From Xenorhabdus thuongxuanensis (GTDB lineage: Bacteria; Pseudomonadota; Gammaproteobacteria; Enterobacterales; Enterobacteriaceae), in assembly GCF_001908095.1 (NCBI RefSeq), contig NZ_MKGR01000006.1:107129-171128 (forward strand): DNA of 64,000 nt. Direction: 5' to 3'. The notes under the pieces were generated by a model, which was not told the origin of the DNA, made no database searches, and worked only from the letters and a program-made list of their open reading frames with translations. Positions within the stretch are counted from its first letter, which is position 1. The number at the start of each line of letters is the position of its first letter. The position numbers were made by a program, and so were the translations under genes. Below, piece after piece: positions 46,678 to 54,825 of the stretch.

Positions 46678-46696
46678 TCATCATAGATGCATTATG

Positions 46697-47986
46697 CTAA
46701 ACATGTTTACAAACTGACTTAAATAGCCCATAGGTTAAGCTCGCTAGCAATAATGAATTAATTGCTGGAACACCCCATTCTGCTTCCAGACCAATCACGC
46801 TGCCTATAACACTGGCAATAATGGCAGCCCAGCCGATAGTTGGCGTTTCATACGGAAGTATGCCTTGTTCTCGGCTCTCATCCAACACCTTGCGATGGGA
46901 ACGCAGAATATAGTAATCAACCAACATAATTCCAATAATGGGTGGGAAAACAACGCCTAATACAGTCAGGAAATCCACAAACCGTTCCAGGATACCCAGA
47001 ATAGAAAGTAGCGTTCCAAATATTCCAATCACTGCGGTTGTTGGGGGATAACGGAGTTTTTTGCCAGTAATACCCTCTACGGCGTTGATAATGCCTAATG
47101 ATGAAGAATACAGGTTCAAGTCGTTGACCCTCAATGTGGAGAAAACGACAGCTAAAAGCCCCGCGCCTCCTGCGGCTTGCGACATAATAGTAACAACATC
47201 TGATGTATTCAGAGCTTTTGCGATAAGGATAGCCAAGCCATTAATCACAAATTCTCCCACAATAATGGTCAGCAAGGTGATCCCCAAAACATGCTTGCCT
47301 GATTTGGTGTAGCGAGTCAGATCAGGCGTCATTAAGCTTGCAACAATCGCACCACCCACGACAATCGTGATACCCGCACTAATGGTTAAAGTGTCACCAT
47401 AATGAGGTAACTTGATAATCTCATGTAGCTGTTGACCAGTATTGCCAGATAGCACGGTAGTGGAGATATAAGCAATCAGCAAAATAAACAGAGGAACAGC
47501 GATTCTGGCGGTAAAACGCAATGCCTTAAAACCAAAGGCGACCAGTATTGTCAACAAAGTGCCAGAGAACGCCGCAGCCCAGCCAAACCCGAGTCTATCG
47601 CCGGAGGCAAAATTAAGGGAATGGGCGAAAATTGCATTTTGGATACCAAACCAGCCTAATAAGCTGATTGCAACCATGAGGCCAATTAATACAGACCCTA
47701 TGCGGCCAAAACCACACCACCGAGCTAATAGGCTGCCGGATAAGCCTTCGCGCATTCCCGCAAAACCAAGCCCAAACGTGACAATACCGAAGAGCAAGCT
47801 GCCAATAAAAATAGCAATAAAGGCATCGATCAAAGCCATCGAGTCACCGAGCACAGCTCCAAGCATAAATTGATCCAATGCCGTCAACATGCCCATATGC
47901 ACAATAGCCACGCTTAACAGTGATACACGTTGTGTTTGTGGTACCCGCTTTAGTGGACAGTGCTCAATTTTTAGTATCACCATCAC
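46697..47986 (-). CDS. NCS1-family nucleobase permease (CodB-like)
   Basis: 429-residue inner-membrane protein with about 12 hydrophobic segments. The pattern resembles cytosine permease CodB and related purine/pyrimidine or thiamine-precursor transporters: MLTALDQFMLGAVLGDSM early, LLGWFGIQNAIFAHSL near residue 110, VGGAIVASLMTPDLTRYTK near 214, and LRVNDLNLYSSSLG near 292. No deaminase gene is next to it, so the substrate is open. The LuxR-type regulator gene ends 16 bp upstream of its start on the same strand, suggesting cotranscription and local control. Confidence 0.8.
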   Translation of the reverse strand: MMVILKIEHCPLKRVPQTQRVSLLSVAIVHMGMLTALDQFMLGAVLGDSMALIDAFIAIFIGSLLFGIVTFGLGFAGMREGLSGSLLARWCGFGRIGSVLIGLMVAISLLGWFGIQNAIFAHSLNFASGDRLGFGWAAAFSGTLLTILVAFGFKALRFTARIAVPLFILLIAYISTTVLSGNTGQQLHEIIKLPHYGDTLTISAGITIVVGGAIVASLMTPDLTRYTKSGKHVLGITLLTIIVGEFVINGLAILIAKALNTSDVVTIMSQAAGGAGLLAVVFSTLRVNDLNLYSSSLGIINAVEGITGKKLRYPPTTAVIGIFGTLLSILGILERFVDFLTVLGVVFPPIIGIMLVDYYILRSHRKVLDESREQGILPYETPTIGWAAIIASVIGSVIGLEAEWGVPAINSLLLASLTYGLFKSVCKHV

Positions 47987-48001
47987 TTTTTTTGACTTTT
48001 T

Positions 48002-48697
48002 TTAGAGAAATAGAACGCCTTTTTCAATTAGACGTTCTGGGATGTAGCTATCTAATTGTAGGTGTCTACAAAACTCCTCAAATTGCTGGAGTGAATGAAC
48101 ATTCGCTTTTTGATAGATGTTATAAACTCTATTTTCTATTGTTTTATGGCTCACGTTGTATATTTGGGCAATTTCCTTATTTGTGCGTCTTTGCAGCATG
48201 AAGAAGATGATATCCAGCTCACTACGAGTAAACAGGTCTGTAGTCGCTTCTGTGGTGAGTGTGCTGGGTTTGTGGCGATTAATGTATTTTAAGGGAGAGA
48301 GGTTATTTAGTGGTTTAGCATTCCAAACTATCCCAATGCACTCTTTTTCATCGTTATACACGGGAAATTTTTCACTGATAAAAGGGGTCAAACTGATTTT
48401 TCCATACCAATAATGTGTTTCGATAATGGAAACTCTATCTTTTGATTCCTCGGTTCTCCGGTCATGTTCTTTGAGATCTTGTGAAAATTGGTCGTCAGAC
48501 CAATCAGTTGGAAATTCACAGTCTAGCTTACCTTCAATGTCAAAGTATTTTGGTGTGTTGGTGTAAAGATAAGCCGCTTTATTCATATAGATATGTCTGG
48601 AGCCCAAATCCTTAATACCCCAAGGATCGCTGAGATGTTCCATCATGGCAATTAGCCCTTTGAAATAGGGTTCATTATTTTTATAGGATAAGCTCAT
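48002..48697 (-). CDS. PAS/LuxR-type transcriptional regulator (solo)
   Basis: 231 residues with a PAS-like sensory N-terminus (about residues 1-130) and a C-terminal LuxR/GerE helix-turn-helix (LFTRSELDIIFFMLQRRTNKEIA..YNVSHKTIENRV, about 164-204). No luxI is nearby. Solo regulators of this architecture are strikingly abundant in Photorhabdus and are thought to sense host or small-molecule signals. It lies 16 bp upstream of the NCS1 permease gene, its likely target. The ligand is unknown. Confidence 0.82.
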   Translation of the reverse strand: MSLSYKNNEPYFKGLIAMMEHLSDPWGIKDLGSRHIYMNKAAYLYTNTPKYFDIEGKLDCEFPTDWSDDQFSQDLKEHDRRTEESKDRVSIIETHYWYGKISLTPFISEKFPVYNDEKECIGIVWNAKPLNNLSPLKYINRHKPSTLTTEATTDLFTRSELDIIFFMLQRRTNKEIAQIYNVSHKTIENRVYNIYQKANVHSLQQFEEFCRHLQLDSYIPERLIEKGVLFL

Positions 48698-49080
48698 CTT
48701 TATCTCAAATAATTGTTAGTTTATTCATTGCAAATAAGGATGTTTATATTTATTTTTCTACTTTTATTGATTCCATATTCATCAACGTTAATTTTTCAAG
48801 GTAATTGGTAAATAGAAATCTAAAATACCGGAATAAGTCATATTTCCTCTATTTTTTTCTGCTTTTTTGCTAATCTCTCCTAAAATATAACTTACTCAAT
48901 TAATATTTTCTATATTAAATAATTTTTAATTTTTATTAAATAATTGCATTCACGAAAAATTGCTATCACATTTACTGCTCAATGGCAAGGGTGTTTTTCA
49001 CCCTTTCTTGTCTTTATAAAAAGAGATTAGTCTAAAAATTAATATAAATTAGCTAGTTATATATTTTTCTGGGCGTTAGT
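48698..49080. promoter_or_regulatory. Divergent AT-rich promoter region
   Basis: 380 bp between the divergent LuxR-type and XRE-type regulator genes. I see only very AT-rich DNA that must contain both promoters. Confidence 0.45.
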
Positions 49081-49716
49081 ATGTATAAGAAGCAAAAAAT
49101 GGAACACCTGAGAAAAAATTTACAATATTTGCTTGATTCCAGAGGGGAAACAAGAGTATCGCTCTGTGAGCAAACAGGTCTTAATCGTACAACTATTTAT
49201 AATATCTTAGAAGATAGGGTTCAAAACGTTCACTCTTCCACAATACAGAAAATCTCCAATTTCTTTGGCATATCATATAGTGAAATTGAATCAACTGATA
49301 TCGCAGAAAAAGAGCGTTTGGATGGGATCGTTTCTTATGAAGGGAACATGAATCCCTGTGCTGTTCCATTATTTATGCAATCTGAATGTATTACTTCTGA
49401 ATTTTTGGACGGTAAAATAGGCTCCCTAATTGTTGGCAGGCAACTGACCTATTATTTTGGCACAGGGCCTAATATTGTTGCCGTTTTACTTGAGGATGAT
49501 TTATCAGGTAAACATAATGAAGGAGATTTATTAATAATCAGGAGAGGTAATTACCAGAATAACAATCCTAAACTAGGTTTCGATCCAAAACAGCAGCAGT
49601 TTCATCTCAAAGAATCGAATAGAGAGAATCTGGATAATTGGATAATCATTGGAGATATAGTGGAAGAACGGTTTAGATATGGGAAAACCCCCTTGTCACA
49701 TAGATTTATCATGTGA
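49081..49716 (+). CDS. XRE-family regulator with a LexA-like C-terminal part
   Basis: 211 residues. An N-terminal Cro/C1-type helix-turn-helix (LLDSRGETRVSLCEQTGLNRTTIYNILEDR, about residues 17-46) is followed by a domain that resembles the S24/LexA-like fold of phage repressors (EDDLSGKHNEGDLLIIRRG near residue 140). I cannot see the Ser/Lys pair needed for self-cleavage with certainty. It lies about 1.6 kb upstream of the toxin operon on the same strand, separated by a broken regulator. It may regulate a neighbour or be a leftover of a prophage; no other phage genes are seen. Confidence 0.72.
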   Translation: MYKKQKMEHLRKNLQYLLDSRGETRVSLCEQTGLNRTTIYNILEDRVQNVHSSTIQKISNFFGISYSEIESTDIAEKERLDGIVSYEGNMNPCAVPLFMQSECITSEFLDGKIGSLIVGRQLTYYFGTGPNIVAVLLEDDLSGKHNEGDLLIIRRGNYQNNNPKLGFDPKQQQFHLKESNRENLDNWIIIGDIVEERFRYGKTPLSHRFIM

Positions 49717-50194
49717 ATATTTATACAACTTAGTGGTTAATAACCATGTTATATATGAGGTAAATAATATGCTTGTTTTTTGCCTTGCTATTGACAACAG
49801 ATATATCATGGTTTAAATAATATTTAATAATATCAGTAAGTTAATTTTATTTATTTGTTTTTTTGTTTATTCATCATTAAATAATGACACACTTGTTCAT
49901 CATAAAAATCAACATTTGTGTTTTTATATGTTGATTTTGATATTTGTCTGGTGTATTAATTTCATTATCAAAACATAAGATAAAATTTATATTTTGTCTG
50001 AACATTAGATTAGGGAGACACTTCTCCTTCTATGCAGACAAATTATTTTCGTTATTTTGAATTAAAATGTTACTCGCCCACACCAGGGCAATGTATAGTA
50101 GCCAGTCTCTTAATCGGAGGTATCTGATTAAGAGACTGGAACTATCATCAAGCCAATATATACAAGCTAACTTAGCAATAACTTACAAGACGTC
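49717..50194. other. Intergenic stretch with a 14-bp hairpin
   Basis: 480 bp without a gene. Most is AT-rich; the only structure is the inverted repeat at 50102-50139. Confidence 0.45.
50102..50139. repeat. Perfect 14-bp inverted repeat
   Basis: Arms 50102-50115 and 50126-50139 enclose a 10-nt loop. There is no T-run on either side, so it does not look like a standard terminator. It may be a dispersed palindromic element or a protein-binding site. Confidence 0.5.
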
Positions 50195-50904
50195 TTACGC
50201 TAGGGGCAGGTAAATATCAGTGACAGCTTCGGCTTCAGTCACGGTTGGAAACAACTTTACCCGTTCAAAAAATAGTGGAAAATCCCGAACTTCTTGATTG
50301 TGTTCTGATAACCAATTTGTATACAAATAATTGACTATGGAGGTTATTCCATCATCTGAGCCAGTGTATCTAATATAAGCACATTTTCCTGATGGAATGG
50401 TCTTTAGTATGATTTTTGCGTTCTTAACCTCAAACTTCGACGAAACTTCTACACATAAATCAAACTGATATTCTTGTGGAGCAATGTTTGCAGGATCTGC
50501 ATAAACAAGATTAAAAGTTCGGTAACGCTCTGGGGATAATTTGTTACTTATTCTCCACTCCTTGAACTCCCTAATTGTGTTGCCAATATTTGATGGTGAA
50601 CCTTTGTGTTCCATAACTGCCACAGTGGTTTCTGGAAAATTGACGATTTTTACTTCAACAAGAGATAATTTCTCATATCGATTACTGAATTATCGTTATA
50701 TGCCAGCTCATAAATAGCTCTCTTCAATCGAATTTGCCTGATATATGCAGCAGCACCGATACCATAATTTGCGGAAAATAATCTGTGAAAGTGGTACTTG
50801 GAACAAGCTGCAATGTTACTCAAACTTTCTCCATCCATATGTGTATCGATATGTTTATCAATGTAATGGAGAAGGGCATTTAATCGTTGTTTAATCATCG
50901 TCAT
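50195..50904 (-). pseudogene. AraC-type regulator with GyrI-like domain, broken
   Basis: The 5' part (from 50904) encodes the first AraC helix-turn-helix (ESLSNIAACSKYHFHRLFS and the following LKRAIYELAYNDNSVID). There the second helix-turn-helix is missing, the frame changes, and a GyrI-like effector-binding domain follows in another frame (from KLSLVEVKIVNFPETT to 50195). A complete Rob-like protein has about 285 residues; about 40 are deleted. It cannot bind DNA normally. It was probably a drug- or small-molecule-responsive activator. Confidence 0.85.
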
Positions 50905-51310
50905 ATATCCAACCTATCTGGTACAAGGGGATGTTATATAGTCTCCTGTAGCAGGACATGACAATTATTGCTGACTTATATCTTTCATGGAGGTTTCTGC
51001 CAATAAATAGTCTCTTTTCGAGGTTTATTTATTGCACCATATTTAGATACAAAACAGGCGGAAATAAAAAACAATCCAATAACAAATATTGCCATTTTAA
51101 ATTAATTTATTGATTTAAAATGGAATTATTTTTCTGGATTGACGTTGGCAATAATTATAGTATTGATAATTATCATCAATGGTAATCATAAATTTGAGTT
51201 ATTTTGACTATGGAAAATTTTTTTCCACAGCCATATAGATATCGTTAGTTAATGTGGATTAACCATCTTACTAATATGTTTTTTTTCCAATAATATGAGA
51301 ATGGAATCAC
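50905..51310. promoter_or_regulatory. Upstream region of the toxin operon
   Basis: 400 bp, AT-rich, holding the promoter of the secretion and toxin genes. The only clear element is the Fur-like box at 51164-51178. No gene is visible. Confidence 0.55.
51164..51178 (+). promoter_or_regulatory. Predicted Fur box upstream of the toxin operon
   Basis: TGATAATTATCATCA matches the 7-1-7 Fur consensus TGATAAT-n-ATTATCA at all but one of the 14 specified positions. It lies 133 bp before the first secretion gene in a region with promoter-like TTGACG/GATAAT words. It suggests repression by Fur in iron-replete cells and induction in iron-poor host tissue. Regulation is inferred. Confidence 0.65.
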
Positions 51311-53440
51311 ATGATGGGAGCTGCGATTGATAAGGACAATATATCTGCCGATACGTTGTCTTCTGCCCTTGACTGTTGTCGACTATTGTTGCAGTTGATT
51401 AAAGGTGAAGCTCAAGAAACACCTTCTTTATCCTCTGATAGCAAGCTGAAATTTGCAGTAAAAGAATACGGTAAAATACATAATGTTGATATGGCATTAT
51501 GCCGTTTAAAATTCCATAAGCTAACACCAAAACAACTACCTTTAGCCTTTCGAGACAAACAGGGAGGATTTGTTGTATTAGTACGCCTTTCTCCTGATCA
51601 GGCTCTGACCCAGTCTCCTTATTCCGCTTCACCTGAAGTACTTCCCATTGATGAGCTTGAAGCCAGATGGAGTTGTGAAGTGATCCAGTTGCGGGAAGGT
51701 TGCCACAGGTTCGATGTTTCCTGGTTTATTCCTGCCTTTATTCATCACCGCCACCTCCTCGGTGAGATACTGATTTTCTCCCTGATGCTGCAACTACTCG
51801 CTCTTGCGGCTCCTTTGCTTTTTCAGGTAGTGATGGACAAGGTGTTGGTACACAGGGCATTGTCCACCCTGGACGTGCTGGTGATAGTGCTAATAGTGGT
51901 AGGGGTGTTCGAGGTGATACTCCGAGGGTTGCGTGAATACCTGTTCGCTCATACTGCTAACCGTATCGATATTGCCTTGGGCGTTAAACTATTCCGGCAT
52001 TTGCTGGGTTTGCCTCTGCTCTATTTTAAGCACCGACAGGTAGGCGCTATCATCACTCGGGTGCAAGAGCTTGACAGTATTCGTGACTTTTTGACGGGCT
52101 CTATGCTGACCTTATGCGTGGATGTCGCATTCACCTTTGTTTTCTTCGGGGTAATGGCCTGGCTGTCATTGCCTCTAACTTGTGTGGTGCTGGCGTTATT
52201 ACCCCTCTATTTCTTATTGGCCTGGCTGAGTTCTAAACCACTGCAACAGCGGATTGAACAGCAGTTCCAGACTGCGGCCTGCAATACCTCCTTTTTGAAC
52301 GAATCTGTTAGCGGTGTCGAAACCATCAAGAGCTTGGCAGTGGAGCCAAATATGCAGCGACGGTGGGAGTCCCAGACTGCAAATATGGTTGAAGCTAGTT
52401 TTCGTACTCAGGTTCTTAATAGTTTCGTCAGCCACGGGGTAATGTTGCTACAGAAGGTAACGAGTGTCGGGATTATCTGGTTAGGGGCGAATATGGTTAT
52501 TGCTCTGGAGCTTACCATTGGTCAGCTAATCGCGTTCAATATGATGGTGTCACACATCAGCCAACCTATCGCTAAACTGATCGACCTGTGGCAGCAGTTT
52601 GTCCTGACCAGAGTCGCTGTTGACAAACTAGGCGACATGCTCAATCTGCCTGTTGAGCAGGCACAGGGAGATATTTATCCCCAGACGCCGCTCAACGGTG
52701 ATTTACAGCTGCGTAATTTGGTGTTCCGTTATCAACCCGATCAAGAGCCTGTATTGAAAGGGATAACTCTGCATATCAGCGCTGGCGAGTCCTTGGGAAT
52801 AGTCGGTCCTTCTGGCTCAGGAAAAAGTACTCTGGCCCGCCTGCTACAGAGACTTTATGCTCCAGATGGAGGAGAGATCTTGATCGATGGCATTCCTCTA
52901 CATCAACTAAATCCTACCTGCCTACGTAGCCAGATCGGGGTTGTGTTGCAGGAGAATTACCTGTTCAACCGCAGTGTGCGCCATAACATTGCACTCAAGA
53001 ATCCCACTGCTTCGTTGGAGGAAGTGATAACAGCAGCCAAATTAGCGGGTGCTCATGATTTTGTCCTCCAGTTACCTCTGGGTTATGACACTGTGCTGGC
53101 TGAGGCGGGTAGCTCTCTGTCCGGGGGGCAGCGCCAACGTATTGCTATCGCTCGGGCGCTGATAGCTAATCCCAAGATTTTGATTTTTGATGAGGCGACA
53201 AGCGCCCTTGATGATGAGTCTCAAGCCTTAATCCAGGCCAACATGGCTGAGATTTCTCAGGGACGCACCGTTATCACCATTGCTCACCGCCTGTCTACGG
53301 TGCGTGATTGTGACCGCATAATCACTTTAGAACAGGGCCAGATCACTGAATCGGGCAGCCATCACCAGTTGCTGGTTAAGGAGGGTTGCTACGCCAGACT
53401 GTGGCAGTTGCAACAGGAATTACGGAAGGAGGTTGTGTGA
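51311..53440 (+). CDS. Type I secretion ABC transporter (RtxB/FitA-like)
   Basis: 709-residue exporter of the HlyB class: an N-terminal C39-like domain without obvious protease cysteine (about residues 1-140), six membrane segments (about 150-440) and a C-terminal ATPase. Walker A GPSGSGKST is near residue 499, the signature LSGGQRQR near 608, and Walker B IFDEATSALD follows. It energises secretion of the toxin through the inner membrane. The stop overlaps the start of the adaptor gene (TGATG). A second, related ABC protein is encoded two genes on; two different ABC subunits are typical of MARTX and Fit systems. Confidence 0.92.
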   Translation: MMGAAIDKDNISADTLSSALDCCRLLLQLIKGEAQETPSLSSDSKLKFAVKEYGKIHNVDMALCRLKFHKLTPKQLPLAFRDKQGGFVVLVRLSPDQALTQSPYSASPEVLPIDELEARWSCEVIQLREGCHRFDVSWFIPAFIHHRHLLGEILIFSLMLQLLALAAPLLFQVVMDKVLVHRALSTLDVLVIVLIVVGVFEVILRGLREYLFAHTANRIDIALGVKLFRHLLGLPLLYFKHRQVGAIITRVQELDSIRDFLTGSMLTLCVDVAFTFVFFGVMAWLSLPLTCVVLALLPLYFLLAWLSSKPLQQRIEQQFQTAACNTSFLNESVSGVETIKSLAVEPNMQRRWESQTANMVEASFRTQVLNSFVSHGVMLLQKVTSVGIIWLGANMVIALELTIGQLIAFNMMVSHISQPIAKLIDLWQQFVLTRVAVDKLGDMLNLPVEQAQGDIYPQTPLNGDLQLRNLVFRYQPDQEPVLKGITLHISAGESLGIVGPSGSGKSTLARLLQRLYAPDGGEILIDGIPLHQLNPTCLRSQIGVVLQENYLFNRSVRHNIALKNPTASLEEVITAAKLAGAHDFVLQLPLGYDTVLAEAGSSLSGGQRQRIAIARALIANPKILIFDEATSALDDESQALIQANMAEISQGRTVITIAHRLSTVRDCDRIITLEQGQITESGSHHQLLVKEGCYARLWQLQQELRKEVV

Positions 53441-54825
53441 TGGCATTAAAGCACCTGAAATCCACCTTTTTGATCTGGCGTCAAGAACGTTGTTCACCCA
53501 AGGCACCGAAGCGTACCCGTGACGAATACGAGTTTCAACCTGGCTACCTGGAGATCGTCGAACGTCCTCCAGCACCTTGGGCAAGGTTCACTGCGGTGGC
53601 ACTGACTCTGATACTTCTAATCGCTTTAATCTGGTCAATTGTTGGTCGTCTGGATATTCATGCGAATGCTGTGGGAAAACTACTTGTGTCCAGCAATTCA
53701 AAGGTGATTCAGCCCCTTGAAGTCGGTGAAATTGCGGAGATATTGGTTCGCGACGGCCAGAGAGTAAAAGCGGGAGATGTACTTATCAAACTCAACACCA
53801 TAGGCGTTGAAGCCGAATTGAAGGAGTTGCAGGAGCAGCTTAACTTCAAACAGTTGGAGCAGGCGAGGTTACGGGCCCTGTTGACCGATGCCCCTATCGA
53901 ACATTTTGTGGTTCCGCAAAGTACGCCGCCAGCACAGGCCGTGCAGGCGAGAGAACATCTGGCGAGTACCTGGAAAGAAGTGGTTGCCAATCTAAAAAGT
54001 TTGGATGGCGAAATGAAGGTTAACCAAGCGAACCAATATGCTCGTCGTGCTGATATCTCCGCGTTGGAGGATCTTGCTGTCAATATCAAGGTGCGCCTTG
54101 AAGCGCACCGAATTCTGGCCACCAAGAAATTGTTATCAAAAGTTGAGCTATTGGGGCAAGAGAGAGAAAGGCTGGAAGTAGAACGTTCTCTTTCTCAACA
54201 ACATGCCGAATTGACTGTCCTTGAACAGCAATATCAGGGATTGCAGGAAAGGCGAGAGCACTATCTGGCCAAGATCAACCGTGAATATTATGACCAATTG
54301 AATGAAGCGCAGGCTGCAATTGCTGTTATGACACAGCAGTTAATTAAAACCCGTGAGAGATTGCGCTTGTATACCCTGCGGGCACCAGTCGATGGTGTGG
54401 TGCAGCAATTGGCGATCCACACGCTGGGGGGCGTAGTGCAATCAGCCCAACAACTGATGGTGATAGTCCCTGATGATACGCTCTTTGAAGCCGAAGTGAT
54501 GGTATTGAACAAGGATGTGGGGTTTGTGCACGCTGGTCAATCGGTAGAAATTAAAGTCGATGCCTTCCCTTATACCCGTTATGGCACCGTACGGGGTAAG
54601 GTAGCTCATGTCTCTAAGGATGCAGTTAAGGATGAGCAACTGGGGCTGGTATTTCCGGCACGGGTTCGAATGGAACGAACCTTTATCGCAGTGGATGTGA
54701 GCGAAGTTGCATTACAAGCAGGTATGAGTGTTACCGCTGAAATCCGTACCGGGGATAGACGGGTGATCGATTACTTGATCAGCCCGCTGCAACAGTACCA
54801 GTCCGAAGCATTGAGGGAACGATAA
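53440..54825 (+). CDS. Type I secretion membrane fusion protein (HlyD/RtxD-like)
   Basis: 461 residues from the ATG at 53440, which overlaps the upstream stop codon (TGATG); a longer frame starting at 53386 lies inside the ABC gene and is not used. One membrane segment at about residues 48-68 is followed by a biotinyl-lipoyl-like domain split by a long coiled coil (about 130-310), then RAPVDGVVQQLAIHTLGGVV and the HlyD C-terminal barrel with EVALQAGMSVTAEI. It links the ABC exporter to a TolC-type outer-membrane channel. No tolC gene is in the window, so the chromosomal TolC is presumably used. Confidence 0.93.
   Translation: MALKHLKSTFLIWRQERCSPKAPKRTRDEYEFQPGYLEIVERPPAPWARFTAVALTLILLIALIWSIVGRLDIHANAVGKLLVSSNSKVIQPLEVGEIAEILVRDGQRVKAGDVLIKLNTIGVEAELKELQEQLNFKQLEQARLRALLTDAPIEHFVVPQSTPPAQAVQAREHLASTWKEVVANLKSLDGEMKVNQANQYARRADISALEDLAVNIKVRLEAHRILATKKLLSKVELLGQERERLEVERSLSQQHAELTVLEQQYQGLQERREHYLAKINREYYDQLNEAQAAIAVMTQQLIKTRERLRLYTLRAPVDGVVQQLAIHTLGGVVQSAQQLMVIVPDDTLFEAEVMVLNKDVGFVHAGQSVEIKVDAFPYTRYGTVRGKVAHVSKDAVKDEQLGLVFPARVRMERTFIAVDVSEVALQAGMSVTAEIRTGDRRVIDYLISPLQQYQSEALRER

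Noticed and set aside
53386..53439. Longer N-terminus for the HlyD-like protein
   Set aside because: It lies inside the ABC gene; the ATG at 53440 overlapping the stop codon gives a normal adaptor start.
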